A stretch of DNA of 64,000 nucleotides, taken from Flavobacterium orientale. Lineage in GTDB: Bacteria > Bacteroidota > Bacteroidia > Flavobacteriales > Flavobacteriaceae. Positions 54,551 through 62,551 of this stretch are shown one piece after another; within the stretch, counting starts at the first letter, position 1; each line of letters starts with the position of its first letter. The notes under the pieces were generated by a model, which did not search any database, had not been told where the DNA came from, and saw only the letters and a list, made by a program, of their open reading frames with translations. The translations under genes and the position numbers were made by a program. The stretch is from contig NZ_BMFG01000001.1 in NCBI RefSeq assembly GCF_014638005.1, forward strand, positions 388,421-452,420, read 5' to 3'.

Positions 54551-54692
54551 AATTAAAAGTATATAATAATATCTTATACAAATATATGTCTAAAAGAAGG
54601 TATTGTGTTACGCATAGTACTAATATTTAACATAAAATTAACATATTGTTATTTCATAAATTAATGCTATTTTTACTCAAAATTCACTATTC

Positions 54693-55145
54693 ATGCAGTT
54701 TACAGCCCGAAAACTAAATACTTTTTTATTTTTTAAATTACCTTCCGCTTTTTGGTGTGGAGTTCGTGTAAAGGTCATAGATAGAAGTCATTGTGTTGTC
54801 ACCGTGAAACACAGATGGTTCAATCAAAACCCTTTTAAATCAATGTATTTTGCAGTTCAAGCAATGGCTGCCGAACTTACAACCGGAGCTTTGGTGATGT
54901 TACAAATTAAGAAAAGCGGCAAAAATATTTCGATGTTAGTGGCAAACAATAAAGGTAATTTTACCAAAAAAGCTACTGGAAGAATTACTTTTACTTGTAA
55001 CGATGGTCATTTAATAGATGAAGCGATTCAACGAACCATTGCTACAGGTGAAGGTCAAACCTTTTGGATGAAATCAATAGGAGTAGATGAAAAAGGGGAT
55101 CAAGTTTCTGAAATGAATTTTGAATGGAGCATTCGTATTAAGTAA
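54693..55145 (+). CDS. DUF4442 hotdog-fold protein
   Basis: A 150-residue protein of the DUF4442 group, related to acyl-CoA thioesterases. Signatures are LPSAFWCGVRVKVIDRSHCVV, RWFNQNPFKSMYFAVQAMAAEL, and LIDEAIQRTIATGEGQTFW. A thioesterase or lipid-binding role is inferred from the fold. It stands 85 bases before the TIGR01777 gene on the same strand. Confidence 0.88.
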   Translation: MQFTARKLNTFLFFKLPSAFWCGVRVKVIDRSHCVVTVKHRWFNQNPFKSMYFAVQAMAAELTTGALVMLQIKKSGKNISMLVANNKGNFTKKATGRITFTCNDGHLIDEAIQRTIATGEGQTFWMKSIGVDEKGDQVSEMNFEWSIRIK

Positions 55146-55230
55146 TTCACTGAGGAAAAAGAAATTAAACAATTCCCAATTAACTTTTCTTTTGAAGCTT
55201 TAGCCTTTAATTTTGTAGAAAAATAACAAA

Positions 55231-56139
55231 ATGACACTATTAGTAACAGGTGCAACGGGATTAATTGGAAATGAAATTGTTTCATTGTTATTACAAAATG
55301 GAGAAACGGTACATTATTTAACAACTTCCAAATCGAAGATAGTAGATCAACCCAACTATAAAGGTTTTTATTGGGATCCGAAGCAAGGTATTTTGGATGA
55401 AAAATGTTTGTTTGGAGTAGAGTCCATCATCCATTTAGCCGGAGCTACTGTATCAAAAAGATGGACAAACGCTTACAAACAAGAAATTATTGAAAGCAGA
55501 ATTGATACCTCTAATTTATTATTTAAAGCCTTAAAACAACATCCAAATCAAGTAAAACAAATAGTTTCGGCTTCTGCAATTGGAATTTATCAAAATAGTT
55601 TGACCACATTATATACTGAAGATTCAAAACAATTAGGTGACGATTTTTTGGCCAATGTAGTGTTGAAATGGGAGGAGAGTGTTGATAAATTCAGTCTATT
55701 ACATTTAAAAGTTTGTAAATTAAGAATTGGTTTAGTTTTGTCTGATAAAGGAGGAGCTTTATCAGAAATGATAAAACCTATCAAGTTAGGATTAGGTTCT
55801 CATTTTGGTTCGGGAATGCAAATGCAATCATGGATTCATATAAAAGATCTAGCCAACCTATTTTATTTTGCCACACAAAATCAACTCGACGAAGTTTACA
55901 ACGCTGTAGCTCCAAATCCGGTTTCTAATAAAGTTTTAGTAAAAACAATTGCTACTGTTCTACAAAAGCCATTGTTTTTTCCTCCTGTTCCTAAATTGGT
56001 TATGAAATTGATTTTAGGCGAAATGCATGAGCTGCTTTTTTCAAGTCAATTGGTTAGTTCCCAAAAAATAGTAGATAAAAATTTTCAATTTCAATTTCAA
56101 GAAGTAGCACCTGCACTTTCTAATTTATTGCGAAAATAA
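55231..56139 (+). CDS. TIGR01777 family NAD(P)-dependent epimerase-like protein
   Basis: A 302-residue extended SDR protein (YfcH/SulA-like). The cofactor motif VTGATGLIGNEIV opens the protein; IHLAGATVSKRWT, SRIDTSNLL, SASAIGIYQN, WIHIKDLANLF and the C-terminal LLFSSQLVSSQKI (DUF1731 part) follow. Substrate unknown. A short AT-rich leader separates it from the DUF4442 gene. Confidence 0.92.
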   Translation: MTLLVTGATGLIGNEIVSLLLQNGETVHYLTTSKSKIVDQPNYKGFYWDPKQGILDEKCLFGVESIIHLAGATVSKRWTNAYKQEIIESRIDTSNLLFKALKQHPNQVKQIVSASAIGIYQNSLTTLYTEDSKQLGDDFLANVVLKWEESVDKFSLLHLKVCKLRIGLVLSDKGGALSEMIKPIKLGLGSHFGSGMQMQSWIHIKDLANLFYFATQNQLDEVYNAVAPNPVSNKVLVKTIATVLQKPLFFPPVPKLVMKLILGEMHELLFSSQLVSSQKIVDKNFQFQFQEVAPALSNLLRK

Positions 56140-56223
56140 AATTTTGATTGCAATTTTAGGAGCAGTTAATCCTAAACAATTGCTAATTTTTTCAATCAAA
56201 ATCAATAAGTTGAAATTTTAAAA

Positions 56224-56231
56224 TATATTTG
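56224..56231 (+). promoter_or_regulatory. -7 box of the metalloprotease gene
   Basis: TATATTTG matches TAnnTTTG. Its last three bases are the in-frame TTG at 56229. Transcription should begin near 56238, about 18 bases before the ATG at 56256. Confidence 0.55.
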
Positions 56232-56255
56232 AAGATTATAACTAATCTATCAACT

Positions 56256-58796
56256 ATGTTAAAAAGACTATTTTTTGTTTCAACATTATTATTTCTTTTT
56301 TCAACAACCGATGCTTTGGCTCAAAGAAAGAAAAAAGATTCAAAAAAAACTACCACCACAACTACCACCACTCCGGCAGATGCTAAAAAACCGGATGTTA
56401 AGAAACCCAAGCCTTATAATAAAGTAATTGATTCCACTGCTATTACTCAAAAAGGATTAATTGATGTCCATAAAGTAGGCGACAAATATCTTTTTGAAGT
56501 TGCTGATTCTTTGCTTGGAAAAGAAATAATGTCAATTACAAGATATTCAAAAACTCCGGCAGGAGGTGGAATATTTGGTGGAGAAGAAGTGAACAGACAA
56601 GTTATTAAGTTTGAAAAAGGTATTGGAGATAATATCTTATTACGCTCCGTAACCTATGTTATTACTACTCCAAACGAAGATTCTCCAATAACGAAAGCAG
56701 TAGAAAACTCAAGTGCCGATCCAATTATTGGTAATTTTGATGTAATGGCTTATAACAAAGATGGAAAAAACATCAAAGGCTATGTGTTTGATGTAACCCC
56801 TCTTTTTGATGCCGATTTACAGGCCTTTTCTTTGGATCCTATTAGAAAGCAACTGTTAAACATTACTGCTTTTCAAAAAGATAAATCGTTCATACAAACA
56901 ATGAAATCATTTCCGGTTAATACCGAAATTCGTTCTGTAAAAACCTTTTCTACAAAACCACCACAAATTACACCTACACCAACTCCAAGAATTGGTACTA
57001 ATTTCCCATCGGGATTAGATGCTGGTGTTGTTACTTTTGAGTTGAATACTTCCCTGATTTTATTACCACAGAAACCGATGAGAAAAAGAGCTTTTGACAA
57101 GCGAGTTGGTTATTTTGCAAACGGTTATAGTGTTTTTGAAGAAAACTCATTAAAGGCAGAAAGAGATGTTTTTGCTGTTCGTTGGCGTTTAGAACCAAAA
57201 AATGACGAAGATGCAGAAAAACAAAAAAGAGGCGAATTAATTGAACCAAAAAAACCTTTGGTATATTATATAGATCCTGCCACTCCTGATAAATGGAAAC
57301 CTTATATAAAAGCAGGTATTGATGATTGGCAAGAAGCTTTTGAATTCGCCGGATGGAAAAATGCCATTCGTGGCGAATATTGGCCTGAAAATGATCCAAC
57401 GATGAGTTTGGAAGATGCTCGTTTTTCAGTTTTAAGATATTTTGCAGCCGATATTCAAAATGCTTACGGACCAAATGTTCATGATCCAAGAACTGGAGAA
57501 ATTTTAGAAAGTCATATCGGTTGGTACCACAATATTATGAGTTTGTTGCGGGATTGGTATTTGATTCAAACAGCAGCAGTTGATCCTCAAGCTCGAACCA
57601 TTAAATTCAATGATAAGTTGATGGGAGAACTGATTCGATTTGTTGCCGCTCACGAAGTTGGTCACACTTTAGGTTTGCGTCATAATATGGGAGCCAGTCA
57701 TGCCACTCCGGTTGAAATGTTGCGTGATAAAGAATTCCAAAAACAATTTGGACACACGTCATCCATCATGGATTATGCTCGATTTAATTATGTGGCACAG
57801 CCAGAAGATGGTGTGACTGATTTGTTTCCAAAAATTGGTGATTATGATAAATGGGCCATCAGATGGGGTTATGCGTATTTTCCGGATGCCAAAGATGAAA
57901 AGGAAGAAAAAGCATTGTTAAACACCATGACAAAAGAAGCTTACAAAGATAAACGCTTACATTTTGGTACAGAAACCAGTCCTTTTGATCCTAGATTTCA
58001 AACCGAAGATTTGGGTGATAATGCTATGAAAGCTTCGGAATATGGAATAAAAAATCTGAAAAGAATTTTACCTCAATTAATTACTTGGAGTAAGGAAGAC
58101 GGTGAAGATTATTCAGAACTTGACGGACTTTATAATTCACTTACCGGACAATTTAGACGTTATATGGGTCATGTTACCAAAAATGTAGGTGGTATTTATG
58201 AAGATCCAAAAACTGCAGATATGGAAGGTGATTTGTATGAAGTTGTGCCGTCAAGTATTCAAAAAGAAGCTGTTGCGTTTTTGAACGAACAATTATTTAA
58301 AACACCGGTTTGGTTATTAGATCAAAATATTTTAAACAAAATCAAACCTGAAAGTGGTGTTGAAGCCATGAAATCATTACAAGGCGGAACTTTGAACAGT
58401 TTGTTTTCAGGTGATCGTTTGATTCGTTTGATTGAAACTTCTTCACTTAATAAAAAGAATTATACGGTAGATGAATTATTTAGTGACATCAGAAAAGGTG
58501 TTTTTTCTGAATTACGAATCAATGCTCCAATTGATGTTTATCGAAGAAATCTTCAAAAACTGTTTGTAAACAATCTTATTGAAGCTTTAGATAACGATGG
58601 AAAGAAAACCGCAATGGGATTGAACAGAAGACCAGTAAAATATAGTGAAACTGACATTCCATCAATTGCCAGAGGACAATTAACAGAATTGAAAAACCAG
58701 CTGAAATTAGGTGCAGCTTCATCCACTGACAGATTAAGTAAATTTCATTTAGCAGATTTAGTTTCAAAAATAGATACCGCTTTGAACCCAAGGTAA
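56256..58796 (+). CDS. Secreted zinc-dependent metalloprotease (DUF5117/DUF5118 type)
   Basis: An 846-residue exported protein. The signal peptide ends near ALAQ (about 23), followed by a basic linker with eight consecutive threonines (encoded by mixed ACT/ACC/ACA codons) and Lys/Pro-rich sequence. The large N-terminal domain includes KVGDKYLFEVADSLLGKE. The metzincin site is H466-EVG-H470-TLGLR-H476, followed by the Met-turn region SSIMDYARFNYVAQPEDG. The C-terminal 300 residues are helical. Such proteins occur across Bacteroidetes, with unknown substrates. The ATG at 56256 is used because the upstream TTG at 56229 belongs to the -7 box. Confidence 0.93.
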   Translation: MLKRLFFVSTLLFLFSTTDALAQRKKKDSKKTTTTTTTTPADAKKPDVKKPKPYNKVIDSTAITQKGLIDVHKVGDKYLFEVADSLLGKEIMSITRYSKTPAGGGIFGGEEVNRQVIKFEKGIGDNILLRSVTYVITTPNEDSPITKAVENSSADPIIGNFDVMAYNKDGKNIKGYVFDVTPLFDADLQAFSLDPIRKQLLNITAFQKDKSFIQTMKSFPVNTEIRSVKTFSTKPPQITPTPTPRIGTNFPSGLDAGVVTFELNTSLILLPQKPMRKRAFDKRVGYFANGYSVFEENSLKAERDVFAVRWRLEPKNDEDAEKQKRGELIEPKKPLVYYIDPATPDKWKPYIKAGIDDWQEAFEFAGWKNAIRGEYWPENDPTMSLEDARFSVLRYFAADIQNAYGPNVHDPRTGEILESHIGWYHNIMSLLRDWYLIQTAAVDPQARTIKFNDKLMGELIRFVAAHEVGHTLGLRHNMGASHATPVEMLRDKEFQKQFGHTSSIMDYARFNYVAQPEDGVTDLFPKIGDYDKWAIRWGYAYFPDAKDEKEEKALLNTMTKEAYKDKRLHFGTETSPFDPRFQTEDLGDNAMKASEYGIKNLKRILPQLITWSKEDGEDYSELDGLYNSLTGQFRRYMGHVTKNVGGIYEDPKTADMEGDLYEVVPSSIQKEAVAFLNEQLFKTPVWLLDQNILNKIKPESGVEAMKSLQGGTLNSLFSGDRLIRLIETSSLNKKNYTVDELFSDIRKGVFSELRINAPIDVYRRNLQKLFVNNLIEALDNDGKKTAMGLNRRPVKYSETDIPSIARGQLTELKNQLKLGAASSTDRLSKFHLADLVSKIDTALNPR

Positions 58797-58814
58797 GTAT
58801 TCAAAATAGTAAAA

Positions 58815-58843
58815 AAAAACGCTGATGAAAATTCAGCGTTTTT
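58815..58843. terminator. Bidirectional intrinsic terminator
   Basis: AAAAACGCTGA (58815-58825) pairs with TCAGCGTTTTT (58833-58843) around a 7-base loop, between the convergent metalloprotease and YceI genes. Confidence 0.87.
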
Positions 58844-58867
58844 AGTTTCTAGTAAGATGAGTAAAAA

Positions 58868-59530
58868 TTATTTTGAAGCTTTAACCGAAATTTTCAATTC
58901 GATAGCATCGTTTATGAATTTATCTCCTAAGTTATCAAAGATAGATTTTGAACCATAATTTACATTCCAATCTGTTCTGTTAATTGTAAATGTTTCTGTA
59001 GTTAACATTAAACTATCACCATCAAGAGCTAAAGTTGCAGGGAATTTTACACTTTTTGTAATTTCTTTAAGCGTTAAATTACCTTCAATTGTAGTTTGTC
59101 CGTCAACTGTATTTACAGAAGTAATTTCGAACACCCCTTCAGGATATTTATTTGTGTTGAAAAAATGATCAGCATCTTCTGGCTTTCCTAAACCTTTTAA
59201 ATGGCCTTCTAAATCCTCTTTACCATCTCCGGCTGCTAAATCTAAAACAGTAATTGAAGTCATATCAATCGTAAATTTACCACTTTCAACTTTACCGTTG
59301 TTTAAATAAACCTCACCCGCAGAAATTGCAATAGTTCCATTGTGATTTCCTGTTGGTTTTGACCCAACCCATTCTATTGTAGAGTTTGCAGTATCCACAA
59401 CATAACCTTTAGAGTCATCTGAAGTTGTTGCAACTTCTTGAGCGTCACCGGCTTCAGTTTTGTCGTTTTTACAAGAATTTAATGTTAGTAATCCACCAAC
59501 GAAAGCGAAAATTAATAAAGATTTTTTCAT
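58868..59530 (-). CDS. YceI family lipoprotein
   Basis: A 220-residue lipoprotein (lipobox TLNSC, Cys20) with a YceI domain: the segment SKGYVVDTANSTIEWVGSKPTG, GTIAISAGEVYLNNGKVESG, the GHLKGLGKPEDADHFFNT block and NRTDWNVNYGSKSIF. YceI proteins are lipocalin-like and bind isoprenoid-type lipids such as polyprenols. The frame extends to a TTG at 59557, but this codon lies in the -7 box (59562-59555), so the ATG at 59530 is chosen. Confidence 0.93.
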   Translation of the reverse strand: MKKSLLIFAFVGGLLTLNSCKNDKTEAGDAQEVATTSDDSKGYVVDTANSTIEWVGSKPTGNHNGTIAISAGEVYLNNGKVESGKFTIDMTSITVLDLAAGDGKEDLEGHLKGLGKPEDADHFFNTNKYPEGVFEITSVNTVDGQTTIEGNLTLKEITKSVKFPATLALDGDSLMLTTETFTINRTDWNVNYGSKSIFDNLGDKFINDAIELKISVKASK

Positions 59531-59554
59531 AATGTATTTGATTTTTTGTTGAGT

Positions 59555-59562
59555 CAAAATTA
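59555..59562 (-). promoter_or_regulatory. -7 box of the YceI gene
   Basis: TAATTTTG on the minus strand matches TAnnTTTG and contains the in-frame TTG at 59557-59555. The ATG is 24 bases downstream. Confidence 0.55.
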
Positions 59563-59698
59563 AATTCTTTCAAACAAATCCTTCTTAAATTTATACTAAA
59601 ATTTATTTGAACAATAGAAAATGGACTTTTTACAAAAGTGGAATTATTGTAATTCAGAAAATTTTATAATTAAAAAATCACAATATTTTGCTGACAAT

Positions 59699-59730
59699 TT
59701 GACATTTTTAAACAAATGGCAGTACTTTTG
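59699..59730 (+). promoter_or_regulatory. Promoter of grpE-dnaJ
   Basis: TTG (59699-59701), a 21-base spacer and TACTTTTG (59723-59730) lie 21 bases before the grpE ATG. No CIRCE inverted repeat is visible, so control by HrcA is not supported here. Confidence 0.65.
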
Positions 59731-59751
59731 CAATCCAAAATCAAACAATAA

Positions 59752-60327
59752 ATGTTCAAAAAATTTTTTAAGAATATGAACCAGGAGTCTACAGAAAATA
59801 TAGAAAAGGAAATCATTGAAAATGAAGCAACAATAGAGCAGAATCAAGAAAATGCAGAAGCTCCAACTGTTGAGATATCCAATGAAGAAAAGTTAGAAGA
59901 GGATTTAGCAAAAGAAAAGGATAAATTTTTACGTTTATTTGCTGAGTTTGAAAATTACAAAAAGCGTACATCCAAAGAGCGAATTGATTTATTTAAAACA
60001 GCAAATCAAGAAGTTTTACAAGCGATGCTTCCTATTTTAGATGATTTTGACCGAGCAATGATTGAAATTTCTAAAACTGACGATGAGAATTTGATTACCG
60101 GTGTCAACTTAATTCATGAAAAGCTAAAAAACACTTTAGTTTCAAAAGGATTAGAGCAAGTAGAAATAAATCCAGGGGATGATTTTAATGCAGATTTTGC
60201 AGAAGCAATCACACAAATTCCGGCTCCATCGGCTGATTTGAAAGGTAAAATTGTGGATGTAATAGAAAAAGGATACAAGTTAGGCGATAAAATAATCCGC
60301 TTTCCAAAAGTTATAATTGGAAATTAA
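59752..60327 (+). CDS. grpE: Nucleotide exchange factor GrpE
   Basis: GrpE releases ADP from DnaK in the heat-shock chaperone cycle. The 191 residues have an acidic N-terminal region (about 10-60), a long coiled-coil dimerisation helix (LRLFAEFENYKKRTSKERIDL), and the C-terminal beta domain (MLPILDDFDRAM ... VEKGYKLGDKIIRFPKVIIGN). The ATG at 59752 is used; a second ATG at 59776 (MNQEST) is possible and would also be compatible with the promoter. dnaJ starts 6 bases after the stop. Confidence 0.96.
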   Translation: MFKKFFKNMNQESTENIEKEIIENEATIEQNQENAEAPTVEISNEEKLEEDLAKEKDKFLRLFAEFENYKKRTSKERIDLFKTANQEVLQAMLPILDDFDRAMIEISKTDDENLITGVNLIHEKLKNTLVSKGLEQVEINPGDDFNADFAEAITQIPAPSADLKGKIVDVIEKGYKLGDKIIRFPKVIIGN

Positions 60328-60333
60328 AAGTTT

Positions 60334-61449
60334 ATGAAAAAAGATTTTTACGAAATATTAGGCATTTCAAAAAATGCTACTGCCGAAGAAATTAAGAAAG
60401 CCTATCGCAAGAAAGCAATCGAATTTCACCCCGACAAAAACCCCGGAAATAAGGAAGCAGAAGAAAACTTCAAAAAAGCTGCTGAAGCTTATGAAGTATT
60501 GAGCGACCCAAATAAAAAAGCCAAGTATGATCAATATGGTCATGCTGCTTTTGATGGAAATGGCGGTTTTGGTGGCGGTGGCGGAATGAATATGGATGAC
60601 ATCTTCAGTCAATTTGGCGACATTTTTGGTGGCGGAGGATTTGGTGGTTTTGGAGGATTTGGCGGTGGCGGAGGTCAACGCAGAATGAAAGGGAGCAATC
60701 TTCGTATAAAAGTGAAACTTACTTTGGAGGAAATTGCCAATGGTGTAGAGAAAAAGGTTAAAGTAAAACGCAAGGTTCAAGCTGCAGGCGTGAGCTATAA
60801 AACTTGTGGAACTTGTAATGGTTCCGGTCAGGTTTTGCGAGTTACAAATACCATTTTGGGAAGAATGCAAACGGCAACAACTTGTCCAACTTGTGGTGGT
60901 GCGGGCCAATCTATTAGTTCCAAACCAAATAATGCCGATGCCCAAGGTATGATTTTAGAAGATGAAACCGTTTCTATCAAAATTCCTGCAGGTGTTGTTG
61001 ATGGCATGCAATTGAAAGTTTCCGGAAAAGGAAATGATGCACCGGGAAATGGAATTCCGGGTGATTTGATTGTAGCTATTGAAGAAGTAGAACATGAGTT
61101 TTTAAAACGCGAAGGTGAAAACCTTCATTATGATTTATATATAAGTGTTGCAGAAGCCGCTTTAGGAGTTTCAAAAGACATTGAAGCCATTGGCGGAAAA
61201 CTTAGAATAAAGCTGGATGAAGGTATACAATCAGGTAAAATCTTACGTCTAAAAGGAAAAGGAATTCCTAACATAAATTCCTATGGAAATGGCGACTTAT
61301 TGGTTCATATTAATGTCTGGACACCCAAGAAATTAGACAGAGAACAAAAGGAATTTTTTGAAAAAATGCTTACTAACGAAAACTTTATTCCTAACCCTGA
61401 GAAATCAGATAAATCTTTTTTTGAAAAAGTTAAAGATATGTTTTCATAG
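60334..61449 (+). CDS. dnaJ: Chaperone protein DnaJ with a reduced zinc domain
   Basis: DnaJ (Hsp40) stimulates DnaK ATPase and delivers unfolded clients. The 371 residues contain a J domain (1-70, HPD at 32-34), a Gly/Phe-rich linker (75-115), the zinc region and the C-terminal client-binding domains I and II. Only two of the usual four CxxCxGxG motifs remain: C158-GT-C161-NGSG and C184-PT-C187-GGAG. Comparing the flanking sequence with ordinary DnaJ, these correspond to motifs 2 and 3, which together form zinc centre 2; motifs 1 and 4 (centre 1) are absent. grpE lies immediately upstream in the same transcript. Confidence 0.95.
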   Translation: MKKDFYEILGISKNATAEEIKKAYRKKAIEFHPDKNPGNKEAEENFKKAAEAYEVLSDPNKKAKYDQYGHAAFDGNGGFGGGGGMNMDDIFSQFGDIFGGGGFGGFGGFGGGGGQRRMKGSNLRIKVKLTLEEIANGVEKKVKVKRKVQAAGVSYKTCGTCNGSGQVLRVTNTILGRMQTATTCPTCGGAGQSISSKPNNADAQGMILEDETVSIKIPAGVVDGMQLKVSGKGNDAPGNGIPGDLIVAIEEVEHEFLKREGENLHYDLYISVAEAALGVSKDIEAIGGKLRIKLDEGIQSGKILRLKGKGIPNINSYGNGDLLVHINVWTPKKLDREQKEFFEKMLTNENFIPNPEKSDKSFFEKVKDMFS

Positions 61450-61474
61450 TTTATAAAATTTTTTTACATTTGAA

Positions 61475-61552
61475 TCATACTAGGCAACTAGTATATTCTT
61501 TTTCATAGCAATTTTTCCCATCCTTGTGTAACTATAAGGGTGGGTTTTTTTT
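61475..61552 (+). ncRNA. Candidate small RNA (or structured dnaJ 3' region)
   Basis: A TACATTTG box (61475-61482) is followed at once by a perfect hairpin, ATACTAG (61487-61493), GCAA tetraloop, CTAGTAT (61498-61504), and then by an intrinsic terminator (61517-61552). This order would yield a transcript of about 60-65 bases. There is no TTG element at the usual distance upstream, so the promoter is weakly supported and the hairpin may simply be part of the dnaJ trailer. Confidence 0.35.
61517..61552 (+). terminator. Intrinsic terminator after dnaJ
   Basis: CCCATCCTT (61517-61525) pairs with AAGGGTGGG (61536-61544), with one G-T wobble, around a 10-base loop, followed by eight T residues. Confidence 0.85.
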
Positions 61553-61609
61553 GTAACAAATTTCTAAAACCACTACCAATTGGCTATATTTACGTTTTTA
61601 TAAAAATCT

Positions 61610-62530
61610 ATGAGTACAATTCTTCAAATAAATGATTTAGTTAAGCAATATGGAAATTTTACGGCTTTAAACAAAGTGTCTTTAAGTGTTCCAACAGGAA
61701 GTATTTATGGACTTTTAGGTCCAAATGGAGCCGGAAAAACTTCGTTAATTCGTATTATCAATCAAATTACAATGCCCGATAGTGGTAGTGTATTTCTTGA
61801 TGGTGAAAAATTAAAACCCGATCACATTGCTCACATAGGTTATATGCCGGAAGAACGCGGTTTATATAAATCAATGAAAGTTGGTGAACAAGCGTTGTAT
61901 TTGGCTCAATTGAAAGGTTTAAGTAAAAAAGAAGCCAAAATTCAATTGGATTATTGGTTTCAAAAATTAGAAATTGAAGGTTGGTGGGACAAAAAAATTG
62001 AAGAACTTTCAAAAGGGATGGCACAAAAAGTGCAGTTTGTTGTTACCGTTTTACACAAACCTAAATTATTAATTTTTGATGAACCTTTTTCAGGATTTGA
62101 TCCCGTGAATGCCAACATTATCAAAGATGAAATTTTAGAATTACAAAAAAATGGAGCAACCATAATTTTTTCAACCCATAGAATGGAAAGTGTTGAAGAG
62201 CTTTGTGACCATATTGCATTACTTCATCAATCAAATAAATTAATTGAAGGTAAATTATCTGATGTAAAAAGACAGTTTCGAACAAACACCTATAAAGTTG
62301 GAATTTTAACTCAAGATGTAGAAGGTTTAATGGTTCAATTGACTCAAAAATATACAATTGCTCAAACTAATTTTAAATCGTTAAACGATGATTTAAAGTT
62401 TGAAGTTTCCTTGGGAGAAAGTTCACCAAATGAGCTCCTTCAGTTATTACTTCAAAAAGGTCAAGTTACCCATTTTGAAGAAAATATTCCAAGTGTAAAT
62501 GACATTTTTATTAAATCAGTAAGTCAATAA
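61610..62530 (+). CDS. ABC transporter ATP-binding protein (NatA-like)
   Basis: A 306-residue ATPase of an ABC-2 exporter. Walker A is GPNGAGKT (37-44), the signature is LSKGMAQKVQF, and Walker B LLIFDEPFSGFDP. The C-terminal ~90 residues after the STHR switch His form the extra domain found in NatA-type subunits. It pairs with the permease 21 bases downstream. Similar pairs export sodium, lipids or drugs; the substrate cannot be assigned. Confidence 0.93.
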   Translation: MSTILQINDLVKQYGNFTALNKVSLSVPTGSIYGLLGPNGAGKTSLIRIINQITMPDSGSVFLDGEKLKPDHIAHIGYMPEERGLYKSMKVGEQALYLAQLKGLSKKEAKIQLDYWFQKLEIEGWWDKKIEELSKGMAQKVQFVVTVLHKPKLLIFDEPFSGFDPVNANIIKDEILELQKNGATIIFSTHRMESVEELCDHIALLHQSNKLIEGKLSDVKRQFRTNTYKVGILTQDVEGLMVQLTQKYTIAQTNFKSLNDDLKFEVSLGESSPNELLQLLLQKGQVTHFEENIPSVNDIFIKSVSQ

Positions 62531-62551
62531 TTTTCAATACAGAATCAAATT

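Noticed and set aside
59640..59751. CIRCE/HrcA operator upstream of grpE
   Set aside because: No TTAGCACTC/GAGTGCTAA inverted repeat is present.
60367..60945. 192-residue minus-strand frame opposite dnaJ
   Set aside because: It mirrors the Gly-rich codons and biased codon use of dnaJ; no domain or start signal is present.
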